From: Eleginops maclovinus
Lineage: Eukaryota; Chordata; Actinopteri; Perciformes; Eleginopidae
NCBI RefSeq assembly: GCF_036324505.1
Contig: NC_086357.1
Span: forward strand, 20,586,793-20,650,792
Direction of reading: 5' to 3'
DNA: 64,000 bases
The notes under the pieces: model-generated
What the model saw: the letters and a program-made list of their open reading frames with translations, nothing else
Database searches by the model: none
Told to the model about the DNA's origin: nothing
In this document: positions 47,760 through 57,953 of the stretch, one piece after another
How positions within the stretch are numbered: the stretch's first letter is position 1
Layout: every line of letters begins with the position of its first letter
Made by a program: the position numbers and the translations under genes

Positions 47760-48021
47760 TGTAGAAGTTTTCGATACCTCTTAATACATGCATGTGTGTA
47801 TGTTCAAGGAATACACAATGCATAGGCAAGTGGTGGCTTTATTTATGACCACAGCATGAACAGTGAACATGTACGTTGCATGCCGACTAACAACTGAATG
47901 CCTATTATCTTAACACGTCACCGGGTGGCGCACCAGCTACGGTGGCCTGCAAAGGACAAACTTAATCATATGAGAATGATCTACAGATATTGCCCTAGAA
48001 TATTATAGTAACCGGCTTTAA

Positions 48022-49748
48022 AGTCACCTGCGGGCTGTTCTTTCAATATGTTTTGCATTGTCGTAGTTAAACCTGTGTTTTCCCATTTTTGGCTTTGGCT
48101 AAGTTAAAAGAGCGGAGGGATGAATTGATATGTGGCTAAAAGAAAAGAAAAGTTGAATCAATTAGGCTTCATACAACGTGATCCCACATGAAAACCAACA
48201 TTTCTGGCTAGAACAATTTTGGTTATTACAAATGAGAGATTACTGTGTTCTTCTGTAAGCCTATTTTAGTAAAAATCTTGTATGTTTATCAACTGCGAGA
48301 ATAATGTTTAATATGTCCAGATGAAACAGAATATTTAAAATGATAAGGTAATACCTAAAACCAAGCTGTCAGGGGCCTTAATCATGACATCTACAGATGT
48401 TGAGGTAGTGTATCAAAACTCATATATATATATATAGGTTTTGCTTTTTAAGGAACAATTTGCCAAATATGCTGTAAATGTGCACATTTGATATAGTGGA
48501 ACATTTTTGTTGTTATTCGTTCAGATAAAATATTTCTTAGGGTTTTTTGTCTCAGGGGGTTTTAGTGACTAAGCCGTCATTTGTCTACCATGGAAAGCTA
48601 ACTGTAAATGAAAGTAATGCTCCCTGAAACTGATTTACTGAAGGGGTCCATAATGTTCAACCTTTAGGTTGAAGGTATTAAGTCTATCTGTAAATATGTA
48701 GTTTTTCAGGAGACTTTTCATCAATTGAGGGATGAGGAATGATTCGGTTTAAGGATTGCAGAAATCTTGGACTTTCACAAGTTATTCAAAATCCTGTTTG
48801 TGTACGGGGCTGATGGCATCTACTACTGAAGTTGCCTTTATTTACTGACTGTTTCCTGTTAGCACTGTGGGGGAGATATCCTGCACAGTTTTGTGTCCAA
48901 AGCTGTTAAGTGCAGCAGATGGGTGGCATTTACGTGCAGAAAATGGAAGAAATGCCATCTGATGTTCGGTGTGTCTGTGGTGACCTCATGGCATAAAAAT
49001 TGTTAACCTTTTTGAACTAAAGTTAAACACTCTACATTTGATACAAGGATATCACAATATACCTTATTGTTTGTGCAGTTTGGTATGGAAAAAGGGCACT
49101 AGCGAATCTTTTGGCTCTGTTTCCTTAGATTCTGTTTTGTGTTTCTTGCTGGTTCATATATGTTGTTAATATTTTCATTCTTTACACCAACTGATCTTCA
49201 GTGAGAAACTGTAGACTTAAGGTATAGGGGAAAAAATCATGTGGAAAGATATACATACACTAGTTTTATTATAATAAATAACTATAATTATATTTATTTA
49301 GATAATTGTGAATTATTTCTGAAATCCATATTTAATGGTGTGAGCTTATGCACTGCTAATCTGTAGTGCCACATATTATCATCTCCTATTTATGATTTTA
49401 AAAATATTAAATGTTTTATTTATGATCATTTATAATTGTTAATAACAATTGATGGATGGAATAACTACATTTGCTCTTTTGACAGCATTAATGAGGTGAA
49501 AATCCCAAGTAGGTGCCAAGAAAAGGGTGTCAAACCGGAACAATCTCTCAGGATTGTTACGTTAAAACGCATCTTAACATGTTCAGTTGAGATGTGTGGG
49601 GGAACAGAGAGACAATGAATGGACAATTTGTTTACCTGCCCTCAACACCCGGCAGCTACACAGGAAGTCAGCTGACCTGTGTGGTGGGAGATCGGCTGTC
49701 TCGGGGGATGTTTATGTGTCACAGCGGAAAGATAGACCAGTGATATTG

Positions 49749-49749
<1 letters not shown>
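48022..49749. other. Intergenic DNA, no gene seen
   Basis: AT-rich sequence with a short (TA)n at 48,421-48,435. No exon, RNA gene or named repeat can be supported. Confidence 0.5.

Positions 49750-49819
<70 letters not shown>
49750..49819. repeat. (CA)n microsatellite
   Basis: About 35 uninterrupted CA units, followed by ATACACACG. Confidence 0.98.
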
Positions 49820-49824
<5 letters not shown>

Positions 49825-49826
49825 AC

Positions 49827-51210
49827 GTAGATTTATAGGTGATCAGACGGGCAACATGATGGATTGTGTTATTGGTGGAAAAATGAAAAGGTTCTGTGAC
49901 GTACAGCATCACACCACAGACTTTCCTAAATACACAAGAAGTGAAAAATGCACTCCATTATGTTCTGATTGATCTGCTTCTCAAGAAGTGGTTGTTAATG
50001 TGCGACAAACAACCACAGAAAATAAATGTTACTTGAGGTGTTATCTGAACCAGACATTGGGTCTGTCAGGGAGCACTTATTTGAAGCAGCCTAGCCACTC
50101 AAGCTCCATTACGTTATAAGTATCATAACATTTCACAGGTACTGGCATGTGCTCTTGAGAATCATCAATATCAGCTCTTATTAAACGGTATTAAGAATAA
50201 CAATAAAAACAGGAAGCAATTAAAGTAAAGCAAAACCTGAACAACAGAAACGTTCACAGTAAGCTTACATCTGGCCTCACCGCAGAAGTTTTGGAAATGT
50301 ACTAAAAAGCTATGATATCACATCGAGCCTATTTGAAACAAATATATCATCTTGCTTTTAGATATTTGTGAGTTCTGTTACATATCTGTATATTTTTCTT
50401 CTTCATCTGCAGTTTTTTTCAGTTTTCATACTCAGAGAATTAAAGCATTGTCTTTACTTCCTCATACTAACACAGCGACACAACACGCATTCATACCTGT
50501 ATTATCCCATATTAGCTTATTTTATGTTTATTTTTTTCTCTCAGCTTTTTAATGACATTGTGAATGAATATAAATGTTGTTTAATAATGTGATTCAACTG
50601 TACTATTTCTTAATGTTTTTCATTGTTGTAAAGCACCTTGAATTGCCTTGTGTTGAAAGGTGCTATATGAATACGCTTGCTTTGCCTTTGGGGTCAAAGC
50701 CAAACACTTTGCTTAACCAACTCAAATGTATGAAACATCTTTTCTTAACGGCAGTAGCTCTGTGTGCATTTTGGGCCCAAGTGTGTAATTGTAAACCATT
50801 TAGAGTGAATTTCCCCTGAAAAACATGATCTTAAACTTAACAGAACAAGAGTTTACTCACATTTAAATATAAGGAATTAAGTACAAACAAATTAAATTAT
50901 CTACAGCATAAGTTTTTTAAGTCTTTGTGTGTTGTTAGAAATAAGCAATATATTGGAGCCGAACTTTAAAAGATAATTCACTGTTTCTGGACGGATCATA
51001 TTTGTCCACTTCCGGTAGTATTACCGGATGTTGTTTTTTGCCTCAGATAGCATAAAGCTAATATTGTATTGTATATATGAGTAGAGGGAGAAGGACCAGT
51101 GGAGTTACATAATAAACACACCGCCTCTACCTCTCACTCATTGATGCTGCAATGATACAGTTGCCTGTTTAATAACTGATAAACCTCAGAAGGATTGCAT
51201 AATAGAATAT
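49827..51210. other. Intergenic DNA, no gene seen
   Basis: AT-rich. Short frames near 50,350-50,820 lack recognisable domains. The stretch GTTGTAAAGCACCTTGAATTG with AAGGTGCTATATGAATA near 50,625-50,680 resembles the end of a common dispersed fish repeat. Confidence 0.45.
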
Positions 51211-51657
51211 TGTAGTTGAGAGCTCCAGGACTTCGCTAACAAGATGGCGCCGGTGACGTCATAAGAGGACCCGCCCCCGACGACGTCAGCCTATAGAAGT
51301 GTCCGGAGAACCCCATGTGACAAGCGGCCAACAGGATCCAGCCCCCCGCTACCAACCGATGAGAGCACAAGAGCGGAGCGCGTCTTATTTTGAAGTTGTT
51401 TATTGTTTGGCCGGAAAGGGGTGGTTCTATAAAACATGTTTGTATTGTAGAACCGGGCTCTCTTTTGTTCCGGACCGCCAGACAGTAACTACTGATGAGC
51501 TCCACTCAGTCAGTGGCCTGTGGACGCGTGTCCCGGGCTATTGAGCCACAGCTGTGAAACTTTTATTAAATACTCCTTTTAAAAACTTACAAGAGGAGGT
51601 TTGCTTTCTTTCTTTTGAATTGACACCTGGGCTTCGAATAAACCAACATTTCTTACA
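51211..51657 (+). repeat. LTR-like promoter sequence
   Basis: A GC-richer island beginning TGTAGTTGAG and ending TTCTTACA. It holds AAGATGGCGCC at 51,240-51,250 (YY1-type), TGACGTCA at 51,253-51,260 and ACGTCA again near 51,284 (CRE-type), a TCTATAAAAC box near 51,428, and GAATAAACC close to the end. The order enhancer, TATA, poly(A) signal fits an LTR. I could not find a target duplication or internal retroelement sequence, so it may be a solo LTR or a promoter-like repeat. Confidence 0.45.
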
Positions 51658-52115
51658 GTGTCTAACGGAAACATGCATGAGACAGTCATCCTTTACTGTA
51701 AAGTGGAAGTAAATATCTCAGCAACATCCTCTCATTTCTGCAACTGGGAAGAAATTTCATGATCTAACTTGCCCGGAAGTGGGAGACTGGAGTCATTCCT
51801 TCGTCTAATAAACACAAACACATGTTTAAACTTGGCTGCAAACATTAGAAAGAGGATGGGGTTTACATGGTGAGGAGGTTAAATATTTCACATGATTAAT
51901 TGTCTACACTTCTGATGCTGTTATACATTAAAACAAACATCTGGACGTCACATTGCTGGTAAAATAAAAGCCTCCTTAGTGTGTAGTGAACATATTTGTA
52001 TGTTTTTTACGAGACATCTAGAAATGCCTGCATTCTAAAAAAAAAAAGGGGCATCAGAGACATTTCAAGGGGCAGACCCCTTCTTTCTATCAGCAATATG
52101 GAAACCAATATCACA
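51658..52115. other. No gene seen
   Basis: AT-rich sequence between the LTR-like island and a LINE fragment, with nothing supportable. Confidence 0.4.
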
Positions 52116-52604
52116 TCACATTGCCTTGTATTTGAAATGTAATGTGATGTGAAAATAAGGAGCATTTTGAATTAGCTTTAGAGGTCGGATGACTTTTACA
52201 GGCAGACCAGCCATGTGGGAGTTACAATAGTCAAGGCATGAGATGACAAGAGCCTGGACCACGACCTGCGCCGCCTTCTGTGTCAGTGGGGGACGTATCC
52301 TCCTGATGTTGTACAGAGTGTATCTGCAGGAGCAGGTTGCAGCAGCGATGTTAGAAGTGTTCCTTGCAGTCTGAGTCAGGGTAACAGCAGAGGCGCCATT
52401 GTTAACAGAAAGGTCTTGGATTTGAGAGTCCTTAACTGGGATGTAGAGCATTTCACTCTTGTTTAGTTTGAGCTTCAGGTGGTGTGCAGACATCCACTGA
52501 GAGGTGTCAGCCAGACAATCAGAGATGCCTGCGACCACCTTGGTTTCAGTCTGGGAATCAGATAGCTGTGGTAGGCGAACCATGAGATCAAATGAGAGAA
52601 TCAA
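52116..52604 (-). pseudogene. L2-like LINE reverse transcriptase fragment
   Basis: The minus-strand frame contains DTSQWMSAHHLKLKLNKSEM (the RT region after the YxDD box) and RRIRPPLTQKAAQVVVQALV followed by ISCLDYCNSHMAGLP. These are characteristic of the C-terminal part of L2/CR1-group RT. The catalytic YxDD motif and the endonuclease are absent; this is a 5'-truncated copy. Confidence 0.85.
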
Positions 52605-53870
52605 GTGAATTGGTGGACAGAGAACATCAGGAGAGGAACGAGGCCAAACCTAACCCTAACCCTGTGGGACCCAAGTGAATAGTTGATGAGAATCTGACAC
52701 AATATGCATATCATCACCGGTCCATTAGACTTCTTTAATTCGGGTTATTCCCCTCATTCTGGACTGCGTAAAAAAATAAAACCATATCACATCAGCCCTG
52801 GCTTCCTTAGACTGGCCACCTATTGCCCTTTTGAATTGAGTCAGCCTACGAATACATAATTACTTTTAAAAAAAAAGCCCAGATAGGCCTTGCCATAATT
52901 GAATTATCCAACCTCTTCTTGTATTTCTATTTATCTACTGTATATCTTATATTAAGATCTTTTAAATCACTTAAAATCCTTGCTGTTGCACATGACCCTT
53001 GAGTGGCTTCCTACTCAACACCTCATTAGCATAAAGTATAAATGGTAGCCTAACTTCTGACAGCTGCAGTTTACATATACGAATATTGTTCTAGTGAAAC
53101 TATTTAAAGAGAGTTTCATATTTTAAGGAAGTACTATAGTGATACAAAAACATTGTTTGTAAAGGAAGTTAACCTGTATTTCTGCTTGTACACTAAGTAT
53201 GGACAACATGAAACAATACTACAAATGATCTAAAGATAGAACATGCCAGTTAAAATGCCTTGTGTATGTTCATACAGTAAATCCAGTGCAACGTGTTTTT
53301 TTCACTCTCTCCTTTTTGTGTTCCCAATCTGAATAGTTTCATCTACGGAGTTATGTAACTGCCACAATATGTGTGGGTGTATAAGGCAGGGGCTGTTTGG
53401 GAGATGACGTTTGTATTTCAAGTTTTAATTCATCACTCGATCATAAATCCCTTGTTGAGGGGGATATAAATGGGCGGATGCTTGAAGTAGGCGGTGTAGG
53501 TGTTACTTCAAACATTGTGTCATGTTGATCATTCTTAAATACTCATTAAGCTAGACATATTTACAGCGCACAATAACCCAGATACTGGACATGTGGGCGT
53601 CATGCTGGCACTCAGTCAGCTTCTCAGCTAAATTGCTATTACATGTTATTATCTGTACATGATAACATGTACAGATAAAAACACAAAAAAACAGAAAACA
53701 GAAAATCAATAACAGCAATCACTTACTCCTTAAATTTAAATATGGGGTTGTCGGTATTGTAGTAAAAACAAACTTGAAAGTATGTGAACTTTTCTTTTAA
53801 ACTCAACAAAAATCATACAACATTTGAGACAAACAGAGAACCAAAAACACAACAAACTTATAGTAAAGTC
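52605..53870. other. Intergenic DNA with a perfect palindrome
   Basis: No gene seen. A 13-bp perfect inverted repeat, TTATCTGTACATG at 53,649-53,661 and its complement at 53,666-53,678, is separated by 4 bases. Confidence 0.5.
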
Positions 53871-53873
53871 AAC

Positions 53874-53879
53874 TTTATT
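53874..53879 (-). other. Probable poly(A) signal of the TNF-superfamily gene
   Basis: TTTATT on the + strand (AATAAA on minus) is the best signal downstream of the stop at 54,659, implying a 3'UTR of about 0.78 kb. Inferred. Confidence 0.4.
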
Positions 53880-54658
53880 ATAAGTACATGCAGAAAGAAT
53901 CACACATTGATTATAGTAAACTGTTACTGCTACTGCTATTTGGATAGCATACAATTCTGGACGAATAGCAATATGGCATGCCAATACAGTATGTTTACAT
54001 CTAACTGCCAGTAAACTCACAACAGAATCAAATGTAATACAATGCAAGCAATATTCACAGTAAGCAAATTGCACAGATATATGTGTATTAAAGCCTTCTC
54101 CGGTGTCAATTTTACAAGCTTTAATATGACAAACGGTGAATTAGAAATGAAACATGTGCCTGGTCGGTCATCCTTCCAGGTGACAGAAATCAATCAGAGA
54201 GACTAACAAGACACTTTAAAACAGTAGAGCACATTATGAGTGAACATTACAGTTCTGAGACATCTTTCAATTTAGAATTTCTTCTCAACATATTTATGTA
54301 TTTCAAATTCAATGAACAACTTCAACGTATGGAACTTTCTGCTTTCAATCGTTAACATTTTTCTGCTACAACAGAGTAGTTTCTCAGTCAGCACTCCTTG
54401 ATCCAAAAATCACATCCCAAACTTGTGATTCTTGAGAAATCAGGGCAAAGACACCCACTCTCTCCACAGCAAACATAGCTGTGTAGAACAACTTCCCCTT
54501 TCATGAAACTAACTCCTGATAAGTGCAAACATAGATCCAGAGAAATTGCACAACATCTTGAGCTTTAAGAAATGTAATACAAGGTTATGCCGTATGTAAA
54601 CAGGAAGCCCTGACAGCAGTTTTTATCGCTCACATGTGGAAGTCTGATTTCATCTTGG

Positions 54659-55386
54659 TCAGAGCTTATAGACAAAGATCGAGCTGTCAGTGTAGTTAGA
54701 CTTGATGTTAAAGCTCAAACTGCCATCAACCAGTTTGACCCTTTCTAAAAAGAAGATCTCTCTATTGCTGGCACTCGTCTTCTTCAGGGTTCTGTCATCG
54801 TTGCCAAACTTGTGTATGAGAGTGACCTCTTCTTTTGTGTCTGTTGAGAACTTCAGCCATACGTAGATTAGGTAGGTTGCAGGTTTTTCAACCTTGAAGA
54901 AGTCATAGCTTCCTTGTCTGTCTATGGAGGAGAGGGAAGTATTTTCCATAAGAACACTGAGGAATACAACAATAATAATATTGAAAGCAATTGAAATATA
55001 AGTGATGCTTACTTCCTAGTTTAGGGTTTACATTCAATTTTGCAGCATCACTACATGGTTGGGCTTCCTGTAGAAAGAGAGATGACTGATCAACAGACAT
55101 GCATGAATAAAGACGGTACATTGGATATCATCTTTGCTCAAAGAACTTTTAATAAATGCCATGAGTTGTTTCTCACCTGGCTGTCTGACAGGAATAAATG
55201 CAGTAAAAAGCCCCCCACCAGAACGAAAGTGACCAATCCCGTCACTGTTGCCAAAACAACCGCACATTTGAAGCAGCTTCGGCGGTCAGCAGGGTAACCT
55301 CTGGTTTGATGTTCAGCTTCCAAATGCTCCATTCTCACCCTAACGTCCACCAGTGCTTCCTCCTGTCCTGTTTGTTCTCTCCCCAT
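54659..55386 (-). CDS. TNF-superfamily ligand, tnfsf18/tnfsf4-like, 175 aa, three exons
   Basis: Probable type II membrane cytokine. Exons on the minus strand: 55,386-55,177, 55,067-55,013 and 54,921-54,659, with GT-AG introns of 109 and 91 bp. All junctions keep frame (528 nt with stop). Layout: cytosolic 1-37, juxtamembrane C38 and C41, hydrophobic membrane segment about 42-66, ectodomain 67-175. TNF-domain marks are KPATYLIYVWLKF at 101-113 (the GLYxIYxxVxF strand) and the C-terminal IFVYKL; N164 is in an NYT sequon; the only ectodomain Cys is C75. The ectodomain (about 109 aa) is shorter than the usual 125-150 and the first conserved Trp strand is not recognisable. Position near faslg suggests kinship with TNFSF18 (GITR ligand) or TNFSF4 (OX40 ligand), but sequence alone does not decide, so no symbol is given. 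Confidence 0.8.
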
Positions 55387-55425
55387 AATGCAGACTGTGA
55401 TACTAGGAGATTGCCTCTTTGCTCA

Positions 55426-55535
55426 TTAATATAGGCCCTGTCTTCCCACACACAAAAAAAGAAAGTGGGAATCCCAAACTTATTAACTCCACCCTTGTTC
55501 AATAAAAATCTACCGTCAATAGCAGAGGGAATCCC
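55426..55535 (-). promoter_or_regulatory. Promoter of the TNF-superfamily gene: TATA-like box and two kB-like sites
   Basis: TATATTAA on the minus strand (55,426-55,433) lies 40 bases before the ATG. GGGAATCCC occurs twice, at 55,467-55,475 and 55,527-55,535, exactly 60 bases apart. This palindromic core resembles an NF-kB half-site pair. The sites are seen directly; NF-kB control is inferred. Confidence 0.5.
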
Positions 55536-56641
55536 TCGTACACCCACACAGCAATACTAGTTTAATAATTAACCCGGGTATTCCCTTTTATATTGCTTTA
55601 TTTTATTATCTACCAGGGCTTAACTGAAAAACATCACCAACTATCTTTGTCTGTCAGTTCTCTGTTTGTTTCCGGTTACGCTTCACCATTCAAACACACT
55701 CCAATATATTGTAGTCCTCAATCAATTGTCACCCTTATACGCCTACATTCATTTTCACACACAGCCGAGTGTGATCGCCTCGACCTGTCAGATAAACATG
55801 CACAGGCAGGCACAGTTTCGGATCATGGAAGTAGATCTGATATTTTGTAAATAAATTTTGTAAATTATCAAGCATGAATGAACAACTGAAGCCTCTGCCA
55901 TGGTATCTCTGTGTCTGTTTTAAATTGCAGCTTTGTCTTTCCTTCCCACATAAAGAAAATGTATTTCAGGTGCATTATAAACAGCAGTATCTTAATATAA
56001 ACATGACAGCACAGACAAGGCTGCACTGTACATTGTGATAAGACTTGGCTAGCACATGTTGCATATAGTGCTTTCACCTACCTGTATTTATTTGTGCAAC
56101 ATGTTTCACTCAAATGCAGGGGTGGCAAAACCAATAGGAATTTCAAAACAACTAGTGTTTCAGCCTACTCGTTTACCTATTAAGTTGGAAATTCTTGCTT
56201 GAGAGAAACTGACTGCTGTTACATCACTGTTATTGTCCCTCCCACGTTCTGAGCAGAACAGCTCTTGCATCACCGTTGTTTTATTACATTCGTTTTGGCT
56301 TCGGTGCCAGGTCTGACGTTCAAACGTTCAACACTTGACTGGGCAAGAACCCACGGCAAAGTAAAACTGCTTATCTGTCGGCCTTTTTGCACAGTGTGGT
56401 CAAGTATATTTCTTATCGTTCGTTTTTGTGTTTCCGTTTCATCTACAGAGTGAGAACTGAAGTTTCATAGTCTATGTAAGGGAAAGTTGAAGAAAATAAG
56501 CCTCAATTAAATTGTGTTGATCACTTTTTTGGACATTAAAATGAAATCTAAATACAGTTAAATAACTACTCCTACAGGTTTTAATAGCACAATGTAGGTT
56601 TCTTCAAATATCTGTCCTGAATTATATTATTATTATTATAT
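55536..56641. other. Intergenic DNA, no gene seen
   Basis: No exon or named repeat recognised. A short (ATT)n lies at about 56,624-56,640 against the start of the next LTR. Confidence 0.5.
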
Positions 56642-57953
56642 TGTAATGAAGTGGGATGGAGGACCGACAATGCCACCTGGGGACTTGCACCCCAGAATAT
56701 AAACAATAAAAAGAGTAGGACACAGGTTCAGGACTGAGGGGCAGAGACGTGTTTCAGAATAAAGTAACTTTTATTAATTGTAAATCAAAAGGAAAAGGAA
56801 ACCCAGGAAAACGGTGCTGGAAGACAAAATAATGGGGTTTAAAGCAAGAATTATCTTTATTGTATAATGGGATTAAAATCGTTATCTAAAATGTAACATT
56901 TAAAAGTCTATACAAAAAAAGAAACTAAATCTAAAGTGAGCTGAGGCCAGTTAATGGGGTGGCACTTCTCGTGACACTGGGGTGCAACCAAATACTCACC
57001 GCAAACAGGTCACTCACTTGTGCTCCCCGGTGATCTTCACCATAACAGATAGTGACTGGCACTCAGCTTTACTAACGGAAAAAAAATATAGCTGAAAACA
57101 AGTTTAAGCAAACAAAGGGGAATCCCAGTTGGCTAAACAAAAACTAACTGAAACTATACTATAAAGAGAAAGGCTAAACAATATTCAAGATATTTGTTGT
57201 CATATGCACAGTAAAACAGACAGTTACACTGTACAATGAAAATCTTACTTTGCTAGTCCACCTCGCATTAAAAAAATATATATATAAACAGCGAAATGAT
57301 GGGTGCTCTCCTGGTGACCCTTGTGGTGTAAATGTCCTGAAGTGAGGGGAAGGCTGCTCCTGTGATGTACTGTGCAGTTTTTATCACACGCTGGGGTGCC
57401 TTCCTGTCCTGAGCAGTGCAGTTTCCATACCAGACTGTGATGGAACTGGTAAGGATGCTCTCAACTGTACATCTGTAGAAGTTGCTGAGAATTTTGGATG
57501 GCAGGCCAAATCTTCTCAGCATCCTTAGGAAGTACAGTCGCTGCTGGGATTTTTTAATGTTCTGTTGTGTATTGTGAGACCAGGTGAACAACAAGCTAAC
57601 CCAATCAATATAAACAAAACAAGCAAAAATGCTAAATAAACAATATGAACTAAATCAAACAATATAAACCAAACAGTTAACTGGCATAAACAAAACAAAA
57701 GAACTTTGCTCTACTCACCACAGGAAGAAAGAGTCACCGGACAAACTGCAAGGAAACAGCAAGTGAGCTCAACAAAAACTAGAAGTAACTGAGACATATT
57801 TTGAGAGTGGCAGCCTACCTGCACCACCGACCATGAAGGCAGATCCAAAGGAAAGAACAATTGCAGCAGGTGCAATTTATACTCTGCCCTAATTAGGGGA
57901 ATGGTTGGGGGGGGAGTCAGGCCCTGAGCTGCATTCCCAAGCACCCCACTACA
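56642..57953 (-). repeat. Gypsy element B, 3' LTR interrupted by a LINE fragment
   Basis: Starts TGTAATGAAGTGGG and ends CCCCACTACA (TGTA/TACA ends) next to a polypurine tract on the minus strand (complement of ATCTACCCCCTGG). The length of 1,312 bp includes a LINE insertion at about 57,184-57,594. An 88-bp piece (57,660-57,747) recurs at 60,277-60,365, the only trace of the other LTR. LTR ends are inferred from the inverted termini. Confidence 0.6.
57184..57594 (-). mobile_element. L2/CR1-group LINE fragment inside the LTR
   Basis: The minus-strand frame reads NIKKSQQRLYFLRMLRRFGL, FYRCTVESILTSSITVWYGN and APQRVIKTAQYITGAAFPSL, the C-terminal region of a LINE RT protein widespread in fish. 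It is followed by the LINE 3' end (CAATGAAAATCTTACTTTGC on the + strand). It is 5'-truncated. Confidence 0.8.

Larger units (their letters stand above)
44197..47985 (-). mobile_element. Ty3/gypsy retrotransposon, rearranged
   Basis: Identical-length 226-bp LTRs (44,197-44,422 and 47,760-47,985) begin TGTAGA and end TCTACA, and are flanked by the 5-bp direct repeat GATAT (44,192-44,196, 47,986-47,990). They differ at two positions (CTCG/CTCT and ACCA/ACAA), so the insertion is recent. In minus orientation the element has a primer-binding site, then a misplaced integrase fragment, then RNase H plus integrase, then a second copy of the integrase 3' half, then the polypurine tract (complement of 44,423-44,434). 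Gag, protease and reverse transcriptase are missing. Confidence 0.95.

Noticed and set aside
41965..49826. CRISPR-like or phage/bacterial content
   Set aside because: Repeats here are microsatellites and eukaryotic transposons; nothing in the window suggests prokaryotic DNA.
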